64,000 bases of DNA, taken from Erythrobacter sp. Its GTDB lineage: Bacteria > Pseudomonadota > Alphaproteobacteria > Sphingomonadales > Sphingomonadaceae. The stretch lies in the NCBI GenBank assembly GCA_002695185.1, contig NZOF01000035.1:17573-81572 (forward strand). The letters run 5' to 3'. Shown here in pieces: positions 17,026-26,813 of this stretch (the first letter of the stretch is position 1; each line of letters starts with the position of its first letter). Made by a program: the position numbers and the translations under genes. Below the pieces are notes generated by a model. The model made no database searches, was not told the origin of the DNA, and saw nothing but the letters and a program-made list of their open reading frames with translations.

Positions 17026-18090
17026 TTAACGGATGGTGCTCAAGGCGGACGGCACAGTCTGCCCGGCGTTGGTCATTCCGCCGCTGACCGCATTCGTAAG
17101 CCCGCCGGCGCCAATGCTGACATCCTCGCTTTTTTTACCGCGCGTTACTGTGACCATAGGACCACGACGAACCGGAGCGGCGTAGCTCTCACCACCGCCA
17201 GCTGGGGCGCGGCCCTGTGCAGGCATCGAACTTCTCTGGAAGCGAGACACATCACCGCCGGTAACAAAAGTGCTTTTGCCGTCATCGGGGCGACTTGAAA
17301 CCTCGCGTAACAGTTGCTCCTCTTCAGCGGGCGAGGTCCCTTCAGGGATTACAAGTTCGCCAGACGCAATGGCCCGCTCGAGTTCGCTGTGGCTGTCGGC
17401 TAAAGGACGAAGAGCAAGGCTCAATGAACCAAGGGTCTGCGCCACGGCTACCTTCTCAGCAATTTGGGGTGTAACTTCCAGCGTAACGGTACGATAGGAT
17501 TTCACACGGGTTTGGCCCTCCACGGTTTCTTGGCTGGTCGATTGATCGGTTGCCAAGATGCGGAGATTACGCAGGATTGTTTCTGAAACCTTGAGTGCTC
17601 CGCCTTCACCCGAAACTGACTGCGTCAGAACCATATCGACGCGGTCTCCAGGGAAGACGAAGCCGGCTACGGCTGCTTTTACATCAACAGGCACAGTAAT
17701 GGCGCGCATGCCGGGAGTAAGTGCGGCGGCGAGAAATCCGCGATCGCCAGGGCTGACAAGCGAACCTTGGGTGACTGGTTCGCCCGCGGTAACTGGGTGA
17801 CGTACCACTGTCCCGATGAGTTGGGTTACGTCTGCTTCGCCGTCGAGGAAGTAGGCATCCTGCACAAGCTCCTTCGGCCACAGCTGATAACCGATCGCGT
17901 CTGCCGTGATGATCGTGCCGATCGGCAGAGCTCGCTGTGCTACGAGCACCTTGGGGCCTTGAGATTCTACAACGGCAGCGGCCTCGGCTTTAGGAGCAGC
18001 CGCGCCTGCAAATATGCTGCGGGCAATGAGAGCAGTACCGACCGCAACGATCAGTGCGCTTACCAGCAGAACCAGTTTCTTCCTATCCAT
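17026..18090 (-). CDS. cpaB: Flp pilus assembly protein CpaB/RcpC
   Basis: A 354-residue protein with one N-terminal membrane helix (LVLLVSALIVAVGTALIARS). An SAF domain (VLVAQRALPIGTIITADAIG to EPVTQGSLV, about 50-110) and the RcpC/CpaB-like domain (AITVPVDVKAAVAGFVFPGDRVDMVLT) come after it. The C-terminal 90 residues are low-complexity and rich in Gly, Ser and Pro. CpaB is a periplasmic partner of the secretin, which lies 38 bases downstream in the operon. Confidence 0.92.
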   Translation of the reverse strand: MDRKKLVLLVSALIVAVGTALIARSIFAGAAAPKAEAAAVVESQGPKVLVAQRALPIGTIITADAIGYQLWPKELVQDAYFLDGEADVTQLIGTVVRHPVTAGEPVTQGSLVSPGDRGFLAAALTPGMRAITVPVDVKAAVAGFVFPGDRVDMVLTQSVSGEGGALKVSETILRNLRILATDQSTSQETVEGQTRVKSYRTVTLEVTPQIAEKVAVAQTLGSLSLALRPLADSHSELERAIASGELVIPEGTSPAEEEQLLREVSSRPDDGKSTFVTGGDVSRFQRSSMPAQGRAPAGGGESYAAPVRRGPMVTVTRGKKSEDVSIGAGGLTNAVSGGMTNAGQTVPSALSTIR

Positions 18091-18179
18091 GGCTTGTCAG
18101 CCCTCTCATTTGGCCCGTGAGATTCGAATGCGGGCGGGTATGGTTTTCTGCGTACGAGGTGATTGGTTAAAATCGCGTT

Positions 18180-18881
18180 TCAGCTCGCCAGAATGGGCGT
18201 TATTTCGGGGCGAAGTGCTGCAGCCACGACCCAAAGCCCGGCCATCGAGATCGCGAGACCGTAGGGAATACGCGGCTGATGCTTGTGTCGCCGAATGATA
18301 CGGATTGATGCGAGGGTAACGATGGCGAGTATCCCGATCGGCAGCAGAGCCAAGGCGACACTCCCGCCAACTGATTCGCTTAGCGCCAGCGGCAACGAAA
18401 GCTTAGGGCCGCCCAGTATGGAGCTGGCAAAAAGGGCAGCTATCAGCGTGCATCCGATCAGGATTGCCGTGTCACGGACGGGCCTTGCTCCTACTATGTT
18501 AGAGCGGGACACGCCCCATATCCCCATAACCAGGGTCAGCACCCAGCCAACCATGGCCATTATCAATACCAAGCTCACGAACTGTGTAGGCGGAAACCAG
18601 AGCGCTAGCACCGTAAGAAGCTTGAGGTCGCCGCCACCCATCTGTCCAATGGCAAAGAAGAGGGCACAGATAGCAAAGGTGATTGCAGCCAATCCCAGTT
18701 GGAGGGCGGCACCGGGCCACAGTTCCAAACCTGTCGCCCACCAAAAGAGCGGTGCCCCTGCAGCGATAGCGATATTCAGTTTGTTGCTGATGATTCTGCT
18801 TTTCAGATCGGTGAAAGCAGCCACTATCAGCGCCATTGCCAAGGCGCCGAGCAACACATAGGTGAAAATCACATGGTCCAT
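18180..18881 (-). CDS. cpaA: Prepilin peptidase CpaA/TadV (A24 family)
   Basis: A 233-residue polytopic membrane aspartic protease that cleaves prepilin leader peptides. The two catalytic aspartates are seen in AAFTDLKSRII (about residue 23) and in the hallmark GGGDLKLL (about 81). About seven hydrophobic segments are visible, consistent with TadV plus an extended C-terminus. It is first in the minus-strand tad operon, 89 bases before cpaB. No flp pilin gene, its expected substrate, lies beside it, so the pilin must be encoded elsewhere. Confidence 0.9.
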   Translation of the reverse strand: MDHVIFTYVLLGALAMALIVAAFTDLKSRIISNKLNIAIAAGAPLFWWATGLELWPGAALQLGLAAITFAICALFFAIGQMGGGDLKLLTVLALWFPPTQFVSLVLIMAMVGWVLTLVMGIWGVSRSNIVGARPVRDTAILIGCTLIAALFASSILGGPKLSLPLALSESVGGSVALALLPIGILAIVTLASIRIIRRHKHQPRIPYGLAISMAGLWVVAAALRPEITPILAS

Positions 18882-18972
18882 TGCACCGTCCCGAACTTTT
18901 CTCGAACGGTACGCCTACAGAAACATGCTTACCAAAAAGTAACCATGTGGAACGCGCTAAACGGAGGTTTCA

Positions 18973-19950
18973 ATTCCTGCCTCGCTTACTTCACAAGGCG
19001 GTGAACCGATCGATCGCCGCAAAATCCCGGGCCACGCAATAGAAAGTGTTTGGCTCGGCGACGACGGTCATGAAATTCGCCGGATAGACTGGCTAGGTGG
19101 GGGAAGCGGGGAGCGGGGCTCGATCCTTTTTCTTCCCGGGCGAGCGGACTTTTATGAAAAGTATCTCGAAAGCCTCGAGGAATGGCATCGGGCCGGATGG
19201 AAAGTTACCGCCGCAGATTGGCGTGGACAGGGCGGCTCTGGTCGGCTGGGGGACGACGAGGTAACCGGCCACATAAAGGATTTCGGTGATTGGGTGGCCG
19301 ATCTTGCTCATTTTTGGAAGCAGTGGAAAAAAGAGACCTCCGGTCCCCATGTGCTGATTGCCCATTCAATGGGAGGGCACATCGTAACTCGCGCACTCAT
19401 CGAAGAGGCCGTCGATCCGGATGCCGTGGTTCTTTCGGCTCCCATGCTGCAAATGGCCGGACCGCCGCTGCCGCTTTCGATTTTGCATGCGATTTCGCGC
19501 GTCATGACCCGCATTGGCTCCCCTAAACGACCTGCCTGGAAATGGAGTGAGAAACCCGGCGAGATGCCAGCAAGAAGGCGTGATCTTTTGACGCATGACG
19601 ATGCGCGTTATGAGGACGAATTATACTGGCGCGAGCACCGGCCTTATTTGACGATGGGACCGGGAAGCTGGGGATGGGTAGAGAGAGCTTACGCCTCAAC
19701 CGGTACACTGCAAGCAGCCGGGGCATTGGAGAAAGTACATGTTCCAATACTGATCGTTTCCACTTCTAATGATAAACTAGTGAAACATGAGGCAGCGGTT
19801 CGAGCCGCCGAGCGTTTGCCGCACGGAGAGCTGGCTTCATTCGGAGAGGAAGCGCATCATGAAATCCTGCGCGAAGTTCCTCCCGTCAGAGGTCGGGTTA
19901 TGCACGTGATGTCGGAGTTTCTCGACCGGGTGGCGCCCCGTCAAAAGTGA
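18973..19950 (+). CDS. Alpha/beta hydrolase, lysophospholipase-like, with unusual start (ATT or frameshifted N-terminus)
   Basis: The frame encodes about 325 residues of a serine hydrolase. The nucleophile elbow is AHSMGGH, the C-terminal His is in HHEILREV, and the WRGQGGSGR and GPGSWGWVERAYAS segments are present. The shortest conventional start, GTG at 19294, would remove the oxyanion-loop strand (SILFLPGRADFYEKY) and WRGQ motif, which are clearly coded upstream in the same frame. Between the in-frame TAA at 18958 and 19294 there is no ATG, GTG or TTG. An ATT at 18973 has GGAGG five bases upstream and would be the best start. Alternatively, an ATG at 18945 in another frame points to a frameshift and a broken gene. 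The stop overlaps the next gene's ATG by one base. Confidence 0.7.
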   Translation: MPASLTSQGGEPIDRRKIPGHAIESVWLGDDGHEIRRIDWLGGGSGERGSILFLPGRADFYEKYLESLEEWHRAGWKVTAADWRGQGGSGRLGDDEVTGHIKDFGDWVADLAHFWKQWKKETSGPHVLIAHSMGGHIVTRALIEEAVDPDAVVLSAPMLQMAGPPLPLSILHAISRVMTRIGSPKRPAWKWSEKPGEMPARRRDLLTHDDARYEDELYWREHRPYLTMGPGSWGWVERAYASTGTLQAAGALEKVHVPILIVSTSNDKLVKHEAAVRAAERLPHGELASFGEEAHHEILREVPPVRGRVMHVMSEFLDRVAPRQK

Positions 19951-21044
19951 TGATCTACGATTTCGCCATCGTGGGGGCCGGAATTGCCGGCGCTAGTCTT
20001 GCCGCTGAACTTGGCGAGCGAGGAGTTAGTGTTCTCCTTCTAGAAGGCGAGGATCAGCCGGGCTATCATGCCACTGGTCGATCGGCGGCGTTCTGGGACG
20101 AATGCTATGGCGGGCCGGATATTGTCCCGCTTACCTTGGCATCGGGCAACTATCTGCAGGAAAACGGTTTTCTCACGCAGCGCGGCGCTCTCTATATCGG
20201 GCGGGATGCCGATGAGTCTAAGCTCGTCCGTTTCATGGATCGCTTCTCCGGTACCGGCGCCGGGATCGAGAGAGTGGGGGAACCGATGCTGAAGGCGCAT
20301 ATCGCAAGCCTTCGCAACGAGTGGACGCACGGTATTTGGGAACCGGCTTGCGCAGATATAGACGTGTCCGGCCTGCACGCGCGCTTCCTCGCTCTGTCGC
20401 GAGCAACGGCTGTGGATTTGAAATGCCGCGCAGGATTACAGGCTGCATCGCGTGCCGAGGGCGTATGGACTTTGGATTGCGGGAAAGCAGGCAGCTTCAG
20501 GGCTTCGGTGCTCGTCAATGCAGCAGGGGCTTGGGCGGATGGGGTTGCGGCCGCGGCGGGGGCCAGGCCTATCGGCATCCAGCCTCTGCTTCGTACGGTC
20601 GTCCAGCTTCGTACCGAACCGGCGCCCGCATCGGATCAGCCCTTGGTGCTCGACATATCGGGCCAATTCTATTTCAAGCCGGACGGTGGCCGTCTCTGGT
20701 TAAGCCCCCATGATGAAGAGCCCAGCAAACCATGCGACGTCGCACCGGAAGAGCTGGCTGTCGCTACGGCAATTCACCGTTTGGAGCAGGTCGTCGATTT
20801 GCGGATTGAAGCTGTAGAGAAACGCTGGGCAGGGCTGCGCAGTTTCGCTCCTGACCGTTTGCCGGTCTATGGGTTCGATCCATTTGTGGAAGGCTTTGCC
20901 TGGTTCGCAGGGCAGGGCGGATTTGGTATCCAGACTTCGCCAGCCGCGGCCAGGCTTGCCGCACAGCTGCTCCTCGGTGAACCGCGCGATAAGATGACAG
21001 CCGGGTTGGACGCATCAAAGTACGATCCATCCCGCTTCCTCTAG
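19950..21044 (+). CDS. FAD-dependent oxidoreductase, DAO family
   Basis: A 364-residue flavoprotein of the D-amino-acid-oxidase/GlpO fold. The N-terminal FAD-binding motif is [18 protein letters not shown], a central [11 protein letters not shown] binds the cofactor, and the C-terminal [20 protein letters not shown] closes the FAD site. Related proteins oxidise D-amino acids, sarcosine or glycine-type amines; the substrate is unclear. The ATG shares one base with the stop of the preceding hydrolase (TGATG), indicating translational coupling. Its TAG overlaps, base for base, the stop codon of rnhA on the other strand (CTAG). Confidence 0.88.
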   Translation: MIYDFAIVGAGIAGASLAAELGERGVSVLLLEGEDQPGYHATGRSAAFWDECYGGPDIVPLTLASGNYLQENGFLTQRGALYIGRDADESKLVRFMDRFSGTGAGIERVGEPMLKAHIASLRNEWTHGIWEPACADIDVSGLHARFLALSRATAVDLKCRAGLQAASRAEGVWTLDCGKAGSFRASVLVNAAGAWADGVAAAAGARPIGIQPLLRTVVQLRTEPAPASDQPLVLDISGQFYFKPDGGRLWLSPHDEEPSKPCDVAPEELAVATAIHRLEQVVDLRIEAVEKRWAGLRSFAPDRLPVYGFDPFVEGFAWFAGQGGFGIQTSPAAARLAAQLLLGEPRDKMTAGLDASKYDPSRFL

Positions 21045-21490
21045 GTGCGGTGGCGCATGCCAATTTCGTCGGCTGCGTCACTGGCTAGCTGATCGACCCG
21101 CTCGTTTTCGGGGTGGCCCGAGTGACCCTTCACCCATTTCCAGTCGATCTGGTGCTTGCCACGCAGTTCATCCAGTTGGCGCCATAAGTCTTCGTTGACG
21201 ACAGGCTTCTTCGCAGCGTTCTTCCAGCCCTTCTTTTTCCAACCGTGGATCCATTTGGTGATGCCATCGATGAGATAGGTGCTGTCGGTGTGCAGAGTGA
21301 TCTGGCACGGCTCCTTCAGCGCTTCCAGGGCCCTGATCGCAGCCGTCATTTCCATGCGGTTGTTGGTAGTTTGCGGTTCGGCGCCCGATAGTTCCTTTTC
21401 ATGCTCTCCCATGCGCAGCAGGGCGCCCCAGCCGCCGGGTCCTGGGTTGCCCTTGCAGGCACCATCAGTGAAAATTTCAATCCGTTTCAT
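21041..21490 (-). CDS. rnhA: Ribonuclease HI
   Basis: A 149-residue RNase HI, full length for the bacterial type-1 enzyme, which cuts the RNA strand of RNA-DNA hybrids. The four metal-binding carboxylates are D9 ([14 protein letters not shown]), E47 (NNRMEMTA), D69 (HTDS) and D133 (ERVDQLA). H123 lies in the flexible KGHSGH loop and a basic handle region [13 protein letters not shown] is present. It is third in a minus-strand ispH-thrB-rnhA unit. Confidence 0.97.
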   Translation of the reverse strand: MKRIEIFTDGACKGNPGPGGWGALLRMGEHEKELSGAEPQTTNNRMEMTAAIRALEALKEPCQITLHTDSTYLIDGITKWIHGWKKKGWKNAAKKPVVNEDLWRQLDELRGKHQIDWKWVKGHSGHPENERVDQLASDAADEIGMRHRT

Positions 21491-21517
21491 CGCGGATGCC
21501 TTAACGCGCGATCGCGA

Positions 21518-22474
21518 TCAGGCAAACGCAGCCTGGCCTTTTTCAGCGTAGAAATCCCACCGCCGAAGGAAATCGAGAGGATCCTTGCGCAGCACCTGCG
21601 CATCGGCAGGTGTTTCGATCCAATCTTCAGCTCTGCTTGCGACAAAGCGCAGGCAAGCGCCCTGGGCGAGAATGGGAAGAGCTTCGCGCTCGGCGTCGGT
21701 CAACTGGCGGATGGCTTCGTAACCGGACAGAAGTGCGTTGCCGACGGCCCGATCGAAGTTCATGCCATTCGTATCGAAGCACCACGCAGCATGCGTAACG
21801 GCGAGATCGTAAGCCATCATATCGTAGGCTGCGAAATAGAAGTCGATCATACCCGAGACCTTTCCGTCTAGGAGCAGGACGTTGTCGGGGAAAAGATCGG
21901 AATGGATGATTGAGCAGGGCAGAGAATGAGGCCATCGCGCGACAGCGTCGTCGGCGCGAGCGGCAATCCCGGTTAGCTTTTCATCGATGCCCGTAAGTAC
22001 AGCAGGATCGCAAGCGCGTAATATTGCTGCCGTGTCTTTCGGCGCGAGGTCGTTCTCCCGCTTCTCACCGAAGCTCAGCCCTGCGATGTGTACTCGCGCT
22101 AACGCGGCCCCCACCGCTTCAGCTTGATCGGGGGTAGGGCGAGTGGGAGAAACGCCCGGAAGAAATTCGATAAGAGCGACGGCTTTCCCATCGATTTCCC
22201 GGTAGGCAGCGCCATTGCGATCGTGGATGGTCGCCGGCACCGCACAGCCCGATTGCGCCAGATGATCCAGCAGTCCCAAGAAGAAAGGCAGCTGCGACAC
22301 ATCTATGCGCCGCTCATACATCGTCAGAATGTACCGTCCGCGCGTGGTCTCGATCAGCCAGTTGGAATTGGAAACTCCCTCCGCAATTCCCTTGGCGGAG
22401 ACCAGATCGCCAACGTCGTATTCCGCTATCAGGCGAGCAAAGTCTTCCGCCCCGAGGTGAGTGTAGACAGCCAC
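21518..22474 (-). CDS. thrB: Homoserine kinase (ThrB, aminoglycoside-phosphotransferase fold)
   Basis: A 318-residue kinase of the type common in alphaproteobacteria, related to choline kinases rather than to the GHMP-fold E. coli ThrB. It shows GVSNSNWLIET near the N-terminus, the catalytic loop IIHSDLFPDNVLL and the metal motif GMIDFYFAAYDMMAYDLA. It phosphorylates homoserine on the path to threonine. It begins with GTG directly after the TAG of ispH, with no intervening base, so the two are probably coupled. Confidence 0.92.
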   Translation of the reverse strand: MAVYTHLGAEDFARLIAEYDVGDLVSAKGIAEGVSNSNWLIETTRGRYILTMYERRIDVSQLPFFLGLLDHLAQSGCAVPATIHDRNGAAYREIDGKAVALIEFLPGVSPTRPTPDQAEAVGAALARVHIAGLSFGEKRENDLAPKDTAAILRACDPAVLTGIDEKLTGIAARADDAVARWPHSLPCSIIHSDLFPDNVLLLDGKVSGMIDFYFAAYDMMAYDLAVTHAAWCFDTNGMNFDRAVGNALLSGYEAIRQLTDAEREALPILAQGACLRFVASRAEDWIETPADAQVLRKDPLDFLRRWDFYAEKGQAAFA

Positions 22475-23461
22475 CTATTCGGTAAGTTGGCGTGGCAGTT
22501 TGAACACCATGTTTTCCTCGGCGGCGGCGACCGGCTCTTCTTCGACCACGCGCCATTCGGAGAGACGATCCACTACTTCGCGCACGAGTGTTTCCGGGGC
22601 GGAAGCCCCCGCGGTCAGCCCCATAGTGCCGATGCCATCCAGCCAATCAGCCTGAATTTCATCAGCGCGTTGGATGAGGCGCGCGTCGGTTCCAAGCCGC
22701 TCAGCCACTTCGACGAGCCTTACAGAATTGGAGGAGTTCGGCGCTCCGATTACCAGCACAAGGTCGCAAGCAGGTGCGATGATCTTGACCGCTGCCTGGC
22801 GATTGCTGGTAGCGTAGCAAATGTCTTCCGCCTTGGGCGCGACGATCTGCGGGAAGCGCGCTTCCAGTGCTTCGGTAATTTCGCGCGTGTCATCTACCGA
22901 GAGCGTTGTCTGCGTTAGGTACGACAGATCATCGTCCTGCGTGAACGGCAGCTTCGCAACGTCGTCCAAGGTTTCGACCAATGAAATCTGGCCTTCAGGC
23001 ACTTGTCCCATCGTCCCGACCACTTCCGGATGCCCGGCGTGACCGATGAAAAGGATGTGCTGGCCCTTTTCGATCTGGCGCTCGGCCTGCCTGTGAACCT
23101 TGCTGACCAACGGGCAGGTCGCGTCGACATAAAGGAGCTTGCGCCGGTCCGCTTCGGCAGGAACGGATTTGGGCACGCCGTGCGCGGAAAATACGACCGG
23201 CACGTCGTCGGGCACCTCGCTCAGCTCTTCGACGAAAATTGCGCCCTTCGCCTTTAATGAGTCGACTACGTAGCGATTGTGCACGATCTCATGGCGGACA
23301 TAGACGGGCGCGCCATATTTCTCGAGCGCGCGCTCCACGATCTCGATCGCCCTGTCGACGCCGGCGCAGAACCCGCGAGGTGCGGCGATAAGCAATTTGA
23401 GAGGCAAGCGTTGATCGTTCGCCCGACCATCGTCATTCGGGGATTGAAAGGGAGCGTTCAT
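22475..23461 (-). CDS. ispH: 4-hydroxy-3-methylbut-2-enyl diphosphate reductase
   Basis: A 328-residue IspH/LytB, the iron-sulfur enzyme making IPP and DMAPP in the last step of the non-mevalonate isoprenoid route. The cluster cysteines lie in [26 protein letters not shown] and [10 protein letters not shown], and substrate-binding [11 protein letters not shown] is intact. I placed the start at 23461 (MNAPFQ), with AGGGGGG upstream; an ATG eight codons earlier is possible. First gene of the ispH-thrB-rnhA unit. Confidence 0.95.
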   Translation of the reverse strand: MNAPFQSPNDDGRANDQRLPLKLLIAAPRGFCAGVDRAIEIVERALEKYGAPVYVRHEIVHNRYVVDSLKAKGAIFVEELSEVPDDVPVVFSAHGVPKSVPAEADRRKLLYVDATCPLVSKVHRQAERQIEKGQHILFIGHAGHPEVVGTMGQVPEGQISLVETLDDVAKLPFTQDDDLSYLTQTTLSVDDTREITEALEARFPQIVAPKAEDICYATSNRQAAVKIIAPACDLVLVIGAPNSSNSVRLVEVAERLGTDARLIQRADEIQADWLDGIGTMGLTAGASAPETLVREVVDRLSEWRVVEEEPVAAAEENMVFKLPRQLTE

Positions 23462-23554
23462 ATGAGCCCCCCTAGCGCTTTGCATCGCGTCAAGCTAGGG
23501 GACGCGAGCCGTGCCGCAGGGTACGCATACGAACACATGAGGAATGCCGCCAAC

Positions 23555-24208
23555 ATGATCACCCGTACTCGCCTCCTGACTGCCCTGGGACTTGGCCTTG
23601 TATTGGCAGGTTGCAAAACCTCTGGTGAACTGGTGGTTGATGGTGGTGGCGCAGGGATTACCGCGGTCCGTACGACTTGCCCGGCCGTTGGCATCCCCGA
23701 TTACACTGGCGACATCACGCTATTTGGCAGCCCGACTTCCCGTACGCTGGCAGATCTCGATGTCACTGCCTCGATGACGGACCTTAGCTCGACCTGCAAC
23801 GAAACGGGCGAGCGAGTATATACCGAAGCGACTTTCAATGTGGTCGCGCGGCGCAGCGAAACCAGCGGGGCACGCTCGGTAGAGATACCGTATTTCTCCT
23901 CCGTTCTGCGCGGCGGAAGCGCGGTCATCTCGAAACAGGTCGGAACGGTAACTGTCAATTTTGCTGATGGTGAGGAACGCGCAATGGCAAGCGGCAAGGC
24001 TGGCGCATACGTCAATCGTGCCGATGCGACCCTTCCCGAAGATATCCGCGAGAAGATCACGCGCAAGCGCGAGGCTGGCGATCCGGACGCTGCCGTCGAC
24101 CCGCTGGCTGATCCAGAAGTACGCGCAGCGGTCCAGCGCGCGACTTTCGAACTGCTCGTGGGCTTCCAGCTGACACAGGACGAATTGCGTTATAACGCAA
24201 CCCGCTAG
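23555..24208 (+). CDS. Putative lipoprotein of unknown function
   Basis: A 217-residue protein with a lipoprotein signal (LLTALGLGLVLAGCKTSGE; lipobox LAGC). The rest is predicted soluble and mainly beta-structured, with short direct repeats of Thr and Val and a charged C-terminus (EKITRKREAGDPDAAVDPLADPE is basic then acidic). I do not recognise a family with certainty. The start at 23555 is favoured because AGGAA lies upstream and the signal peptide begins there; an ATG at 23537 is an alternative. It diverges from ispH and precedes argS by 69 bases. Confidence 0.72.
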   Translation: MITRTRLLTALGLGLVLAGCKTSGELVVDGGGAGITAVRTTCPAVGIPDYTGDITLFGSPTSRTLADLDVTASMTDLSSTCNETGERVYTEATFNVVARRSETSGARSVEIPYFSSVLRGGSAVISKQVGTVTVNFADGEERAMASGKAGAYVNRADATLPEDIREKITRKREAGDPDAAVDPLADPEVRAAVQRATFELLVGFQLTQDELRYNATR

Positions 24209-24277
24209 GGTTTCTCGGCCTGCCAGCCGAACGCTTAGCATCTTGCCATTTTGCGTCGTTCGTCTAGGCGCGCTGCT

Positions 24278-26017
24278 ATGTCCGACATCCAGACTTTGCA
24301 CGCCGGTTTTACGGCGCGAATTGACGCCGTTCTCAACGCCCTCGAGATGGAAGGCCACCTTCCCGCGGAAACAAACCGTTCGGGCGTGACGGTAGAACCG
24401 CCGCGCGATCCCTCGCATGGCGATCTCGCCACGAATGCCGCAATGGTACTCGCCAAGCAGGCGAAGACCAATCCGCGTGCTCTGGCGGAAATGATCATCG
24501 CTCACCTGAACCGCGATCCCGACATTATTGAAGCGACCATCGCGGGCCCCGGCTTTATCAACCTTCGCCTTTCAGACACTGCGTGGCTGCGCGAACTGGA
24601 GGCGATCGCCTCGCTTGGCGAACGATACGGCCGGTCTCAAATCGGCGGCGGGCAGGTCGTAAATATCGAATACGTTTCCGCCAATCCAACCGGGCCCATG
24701 CATATGGGGCATTGCCGCGGCGCTGTAGTTGGCGACGCGCTGGCCGGTCTGATGGAATTTTCCGGCCACAAGGTCATTCGCGAATATTACGTCAACGATG
24801 CTGGCGGACAGGTGGACGTTCTCGCGCGCTCTGCGCATTTGCGCTATCTCGAAGCGCTTGGCGAAGACATCGGCGCCATTCCGGAGGGGCTTTATCCGGG
24901 AGACTATCTGAAGCCGGTTGGGGAGCGCCTCGCACAGGAGTTCGGTGACGCATACAAGGGTGCGCCGGAAAGCGAATGGCTGGACCTGTTCCGTGAGCGG
25001 TCGGTTGCCGCAATGATGGACATGATCCGCGAGGATCTCTCGCTTCTTGGCATCCATCACGATCTGTTTTCATCGGAAGCGACGCTTCAGGCCGCGGGCA
25101 AGCCAGAAGAGGCGGAGGCCTGGCTTCGCGAACACGGCTTCGTCTATAACGGTGTGCTCGAGGCCCCGAAAGGAAAGGCGCCGCCCGAAGACTGGGAGCC
25201 GGTTGAGCTTCCGCTCTTTCGGTCGACCGAGTTCGGCGATGATCAGGACCGCCCGATCAAGAAGTCGAACGGGGCGTGGACCTATTTCGGTGCAGATCTG
25301 GCGTATCACTTCCAAAAGGCTGAAACGGCGGACGCGCTGATCGACATCTGGGGCGCCGACCATGCCGGTACAGTGAAGCGGATCAAGGCCGCAGTCGCCG
25401 CGCTTACCAAGGGCGCCGGGCGCGATGTGCCTTTCGATGTGAAACTGGTGCAGATGGTCAATCTGGTCCGCAATGGCGAACCGGTTAAGATGTCCAAACG
25501 TTCGGGCACTTTCGTAACGCTCGCGGACGTGGTCAATGAAGTGGGCAAGGACGTGGTGCGTTTCACCATGCTGACCCGCAAGCCCGAAGCCCAGATGGAA
25601 TTCGATTTCGCAAAGGTTGTCGAAGCGTCGAAGGACAACCCGGTCTTTTACCTCCAATATGCCCACGCGCGCATACGCTCTACGCTGCGCAAGGCGGGCG
25701 TGGAGCCGAGTGACGCGAACCTCGATCGACTTGGGGCGGACGAGATTGCTCTGGTTCGCGAAGCTGCGCAATTCCCGCGCGTGGTAGAGGCGGCTGCAAA
25801 GGCTCGCGAACCGCATCGCATTGCCTTCTTCCTCGGCGATCTTGCAGCGGCCTTCCACAGCTTCTGGAATGCGGGTAATGATGATCCAGCGAAAAGGATC
25901 ATTCAGGAGAGTGATGCCGAGCTGACCGCAGCGCGCCTCTTCGTGGCGGCGCAAGTCGGGCAGGTGATCCGCAATGGTCTCGGCATATTAGGTGTCGAGG
26001 CAGTCGAGGAGATGTAA
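24278..26017 (+). CDS. argS: Arginyl-tRNA synthetase
   Basis: A 579-residue class I synthetase charging tRNA-Arg. The N-terminal additional domain is at about 1-110. The HIGH-type signature is in VSANPTGPMHMGHCRG, and the KMSKS-type loop is VKMSKRSGTFVTLAD. The C-terminal DALR anticodon-binding domain ends with GLGILGVEAVEEM. The ATG at 24278 lies after a poor Shine-Dalgarno but matches the family N-terminus. A SPOR protein gene starts four bases after its stop. Confidence 0.96.
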   Translation: MSDIQTLHAGFTARIDAVLNALEMEGHLPAETNRSGVTVEPPRDPSHGDLATNAAMVLAKQAKTNPRALAEMIIAHLNRDPDIIEATIAGPGFINLRLSDTAWLRELEAIASLGERYGRSQIGGGQVVNIEYVSANPTGPMHMGHCRGAVVGDALAGLMEFSGHKVIREYYVNDAGGQVDVLARSAHLRYLEALGEDIGAIPEGLYPGDYLKPVGERLAQEFGDAYKGAPESEWLDLFRERSVAAMMDMIREDLSLLGIHHDLFSSEATLQAAGKPEEAEAWLREHGFVYNGVLEAPKGKAPPEDWEPVELPLFRSTEFGDDQDRPIKKSNGAWTYFGADLAYHFQKAETADALIDIWGADHAGTVKRIKAAVAALTKGAGRDVPFDVKLVQMVNLVRNGEPVKMSKRSGTFVTLADVVNEVGKDVVRFTMLTRKPEAQMEFDFAKVVEASKDNPVFYLQYAHARIRSTLRKAGVEPSDANLDRLGADEIALVREAAQFPRVVEAAAKAREPHRIAFFLGDLAAAFHSFWNAGNDDPAKRIIQESDAELTAARLFVAAQVGQVIRNGLGILGVEAVEEM

Positions 26018-26021
26018 GGCA

Positions 26022-26723
26022 ATGGCGAGAGCGCCCTACGAGCACGGGGAAGATTGGGGCGGCACCGATCTTGAACTGATCGAAAGCGACGAGCGTCTCC
26101 CGTGGCTGGAATCAGAGGACGAGGACGAGCGGGAAGCTGGCTTTGCCACTTCGCGGCTCGTCATGATTGGCGCGTTCTCGCTGTTGTTCGTAGCTGTTCT
26201 CGTCGGAGCTGCATGGTTCGCCTTGGGCGCAACCAGCGACGAACCACCTGCTGACGGCAGTGTGGTCGAGGCGCCGTCCGAGCCATACAAAACCCGGCCC
26301 GAAAACCCCGGTGGCAAGGAATACGCCGGTACCGGTGACACCAGCTTCGCCGTGGGAGAAGGAAAGCGGCGCGAAAGCAAGCTGGCCGACAAGCCAACGG
26401 CGGCAGCACCCGTGAAGCCGGCAGCCGAGCCAGCCTCACCGTCTCTTTCCACGACCATGAATGAAGGCCCCCGCAGCCCGGAACCTGCTGCGGGAACGAG
26501 TGTGCAGGTTGGTGCTTATCCCAAGCGCGGCGATGCCGAAGAAGCTTGGGGACGCCTATTGCGGCAAACCGAAGTGTTGAACGGCGTACGGCATCGTGTG
26601 GTCGAAGCGCAGGTCGACATTGGGACTGTCTACCGCCTCCAGGCTCTGACCGGCGGCAAATCAGAAGCGCGGTCGCTTTGTGATCGCCTTCAGAATGATG
26701 GACTGGCCTGCTTCGTAAAATAG
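26022..26723 (+). CDS. SPOR-domain membrane protein
   Basis: A 233-residue single-pass protein. It has a very acidic cytoplasmic N-terminus (SEDEDEREAG), one membrane helix (about 47-70, LVMIGAFSLLFVAVLVGAAWF) and a long Pro/Ala/Glu-rich periplasmic linker. A C-terminal SPOR domain (about 160-233, TSVQVGAYPKRGDAEEAW) binds denuded peptidoglycan, so such proteins gather at division septa. Position next to argS and nagZ, a muropeptide hydrolase, fits a cell-wall role. Confidence 0.88.
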   Translation: MARAPYEHGEDWGGTDLELIESDERLPWLESEDEDEREAGFATSRLVMIGAFSLLFVAVLVGAAWFALGATSDEPPADGSVVEAPSEPYKTRPENPGGKEYAGTGDTSFAVGEGKRRESKLADKPTAAAPVKPAAEPASPSLSTTMNEGPRSPEPAAGTSVQVGAYPKRGDAEEAWGRLLRQTEVLNGVRHRVVEAQVDIGTVYRLQALTGGKSEARSLCDRLQNDGLACFVK

Positions 26724-26813
26724 CCAGGACCGGAAAGCCTTTCGCCCCGATTTCCACACCTGCTGACTCGTGCTTCCTTGGCATGAGCGCAGAAAGATCG
26801 CAGTTTTGCTGAC

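Noticed and set aside
19294..19950. Short form of the hydrolase starting at GTG 19294
   Set aside because: It would lack the oxyanion strand and the WRGQ motif that are clearly coded upstream in the same frame.
23279..23554. N-terminal extension of the lipoprotein gene up to 23279
   Set aside because: This part is antisense to ispH, and the lipoprotein signal begins at 23555.
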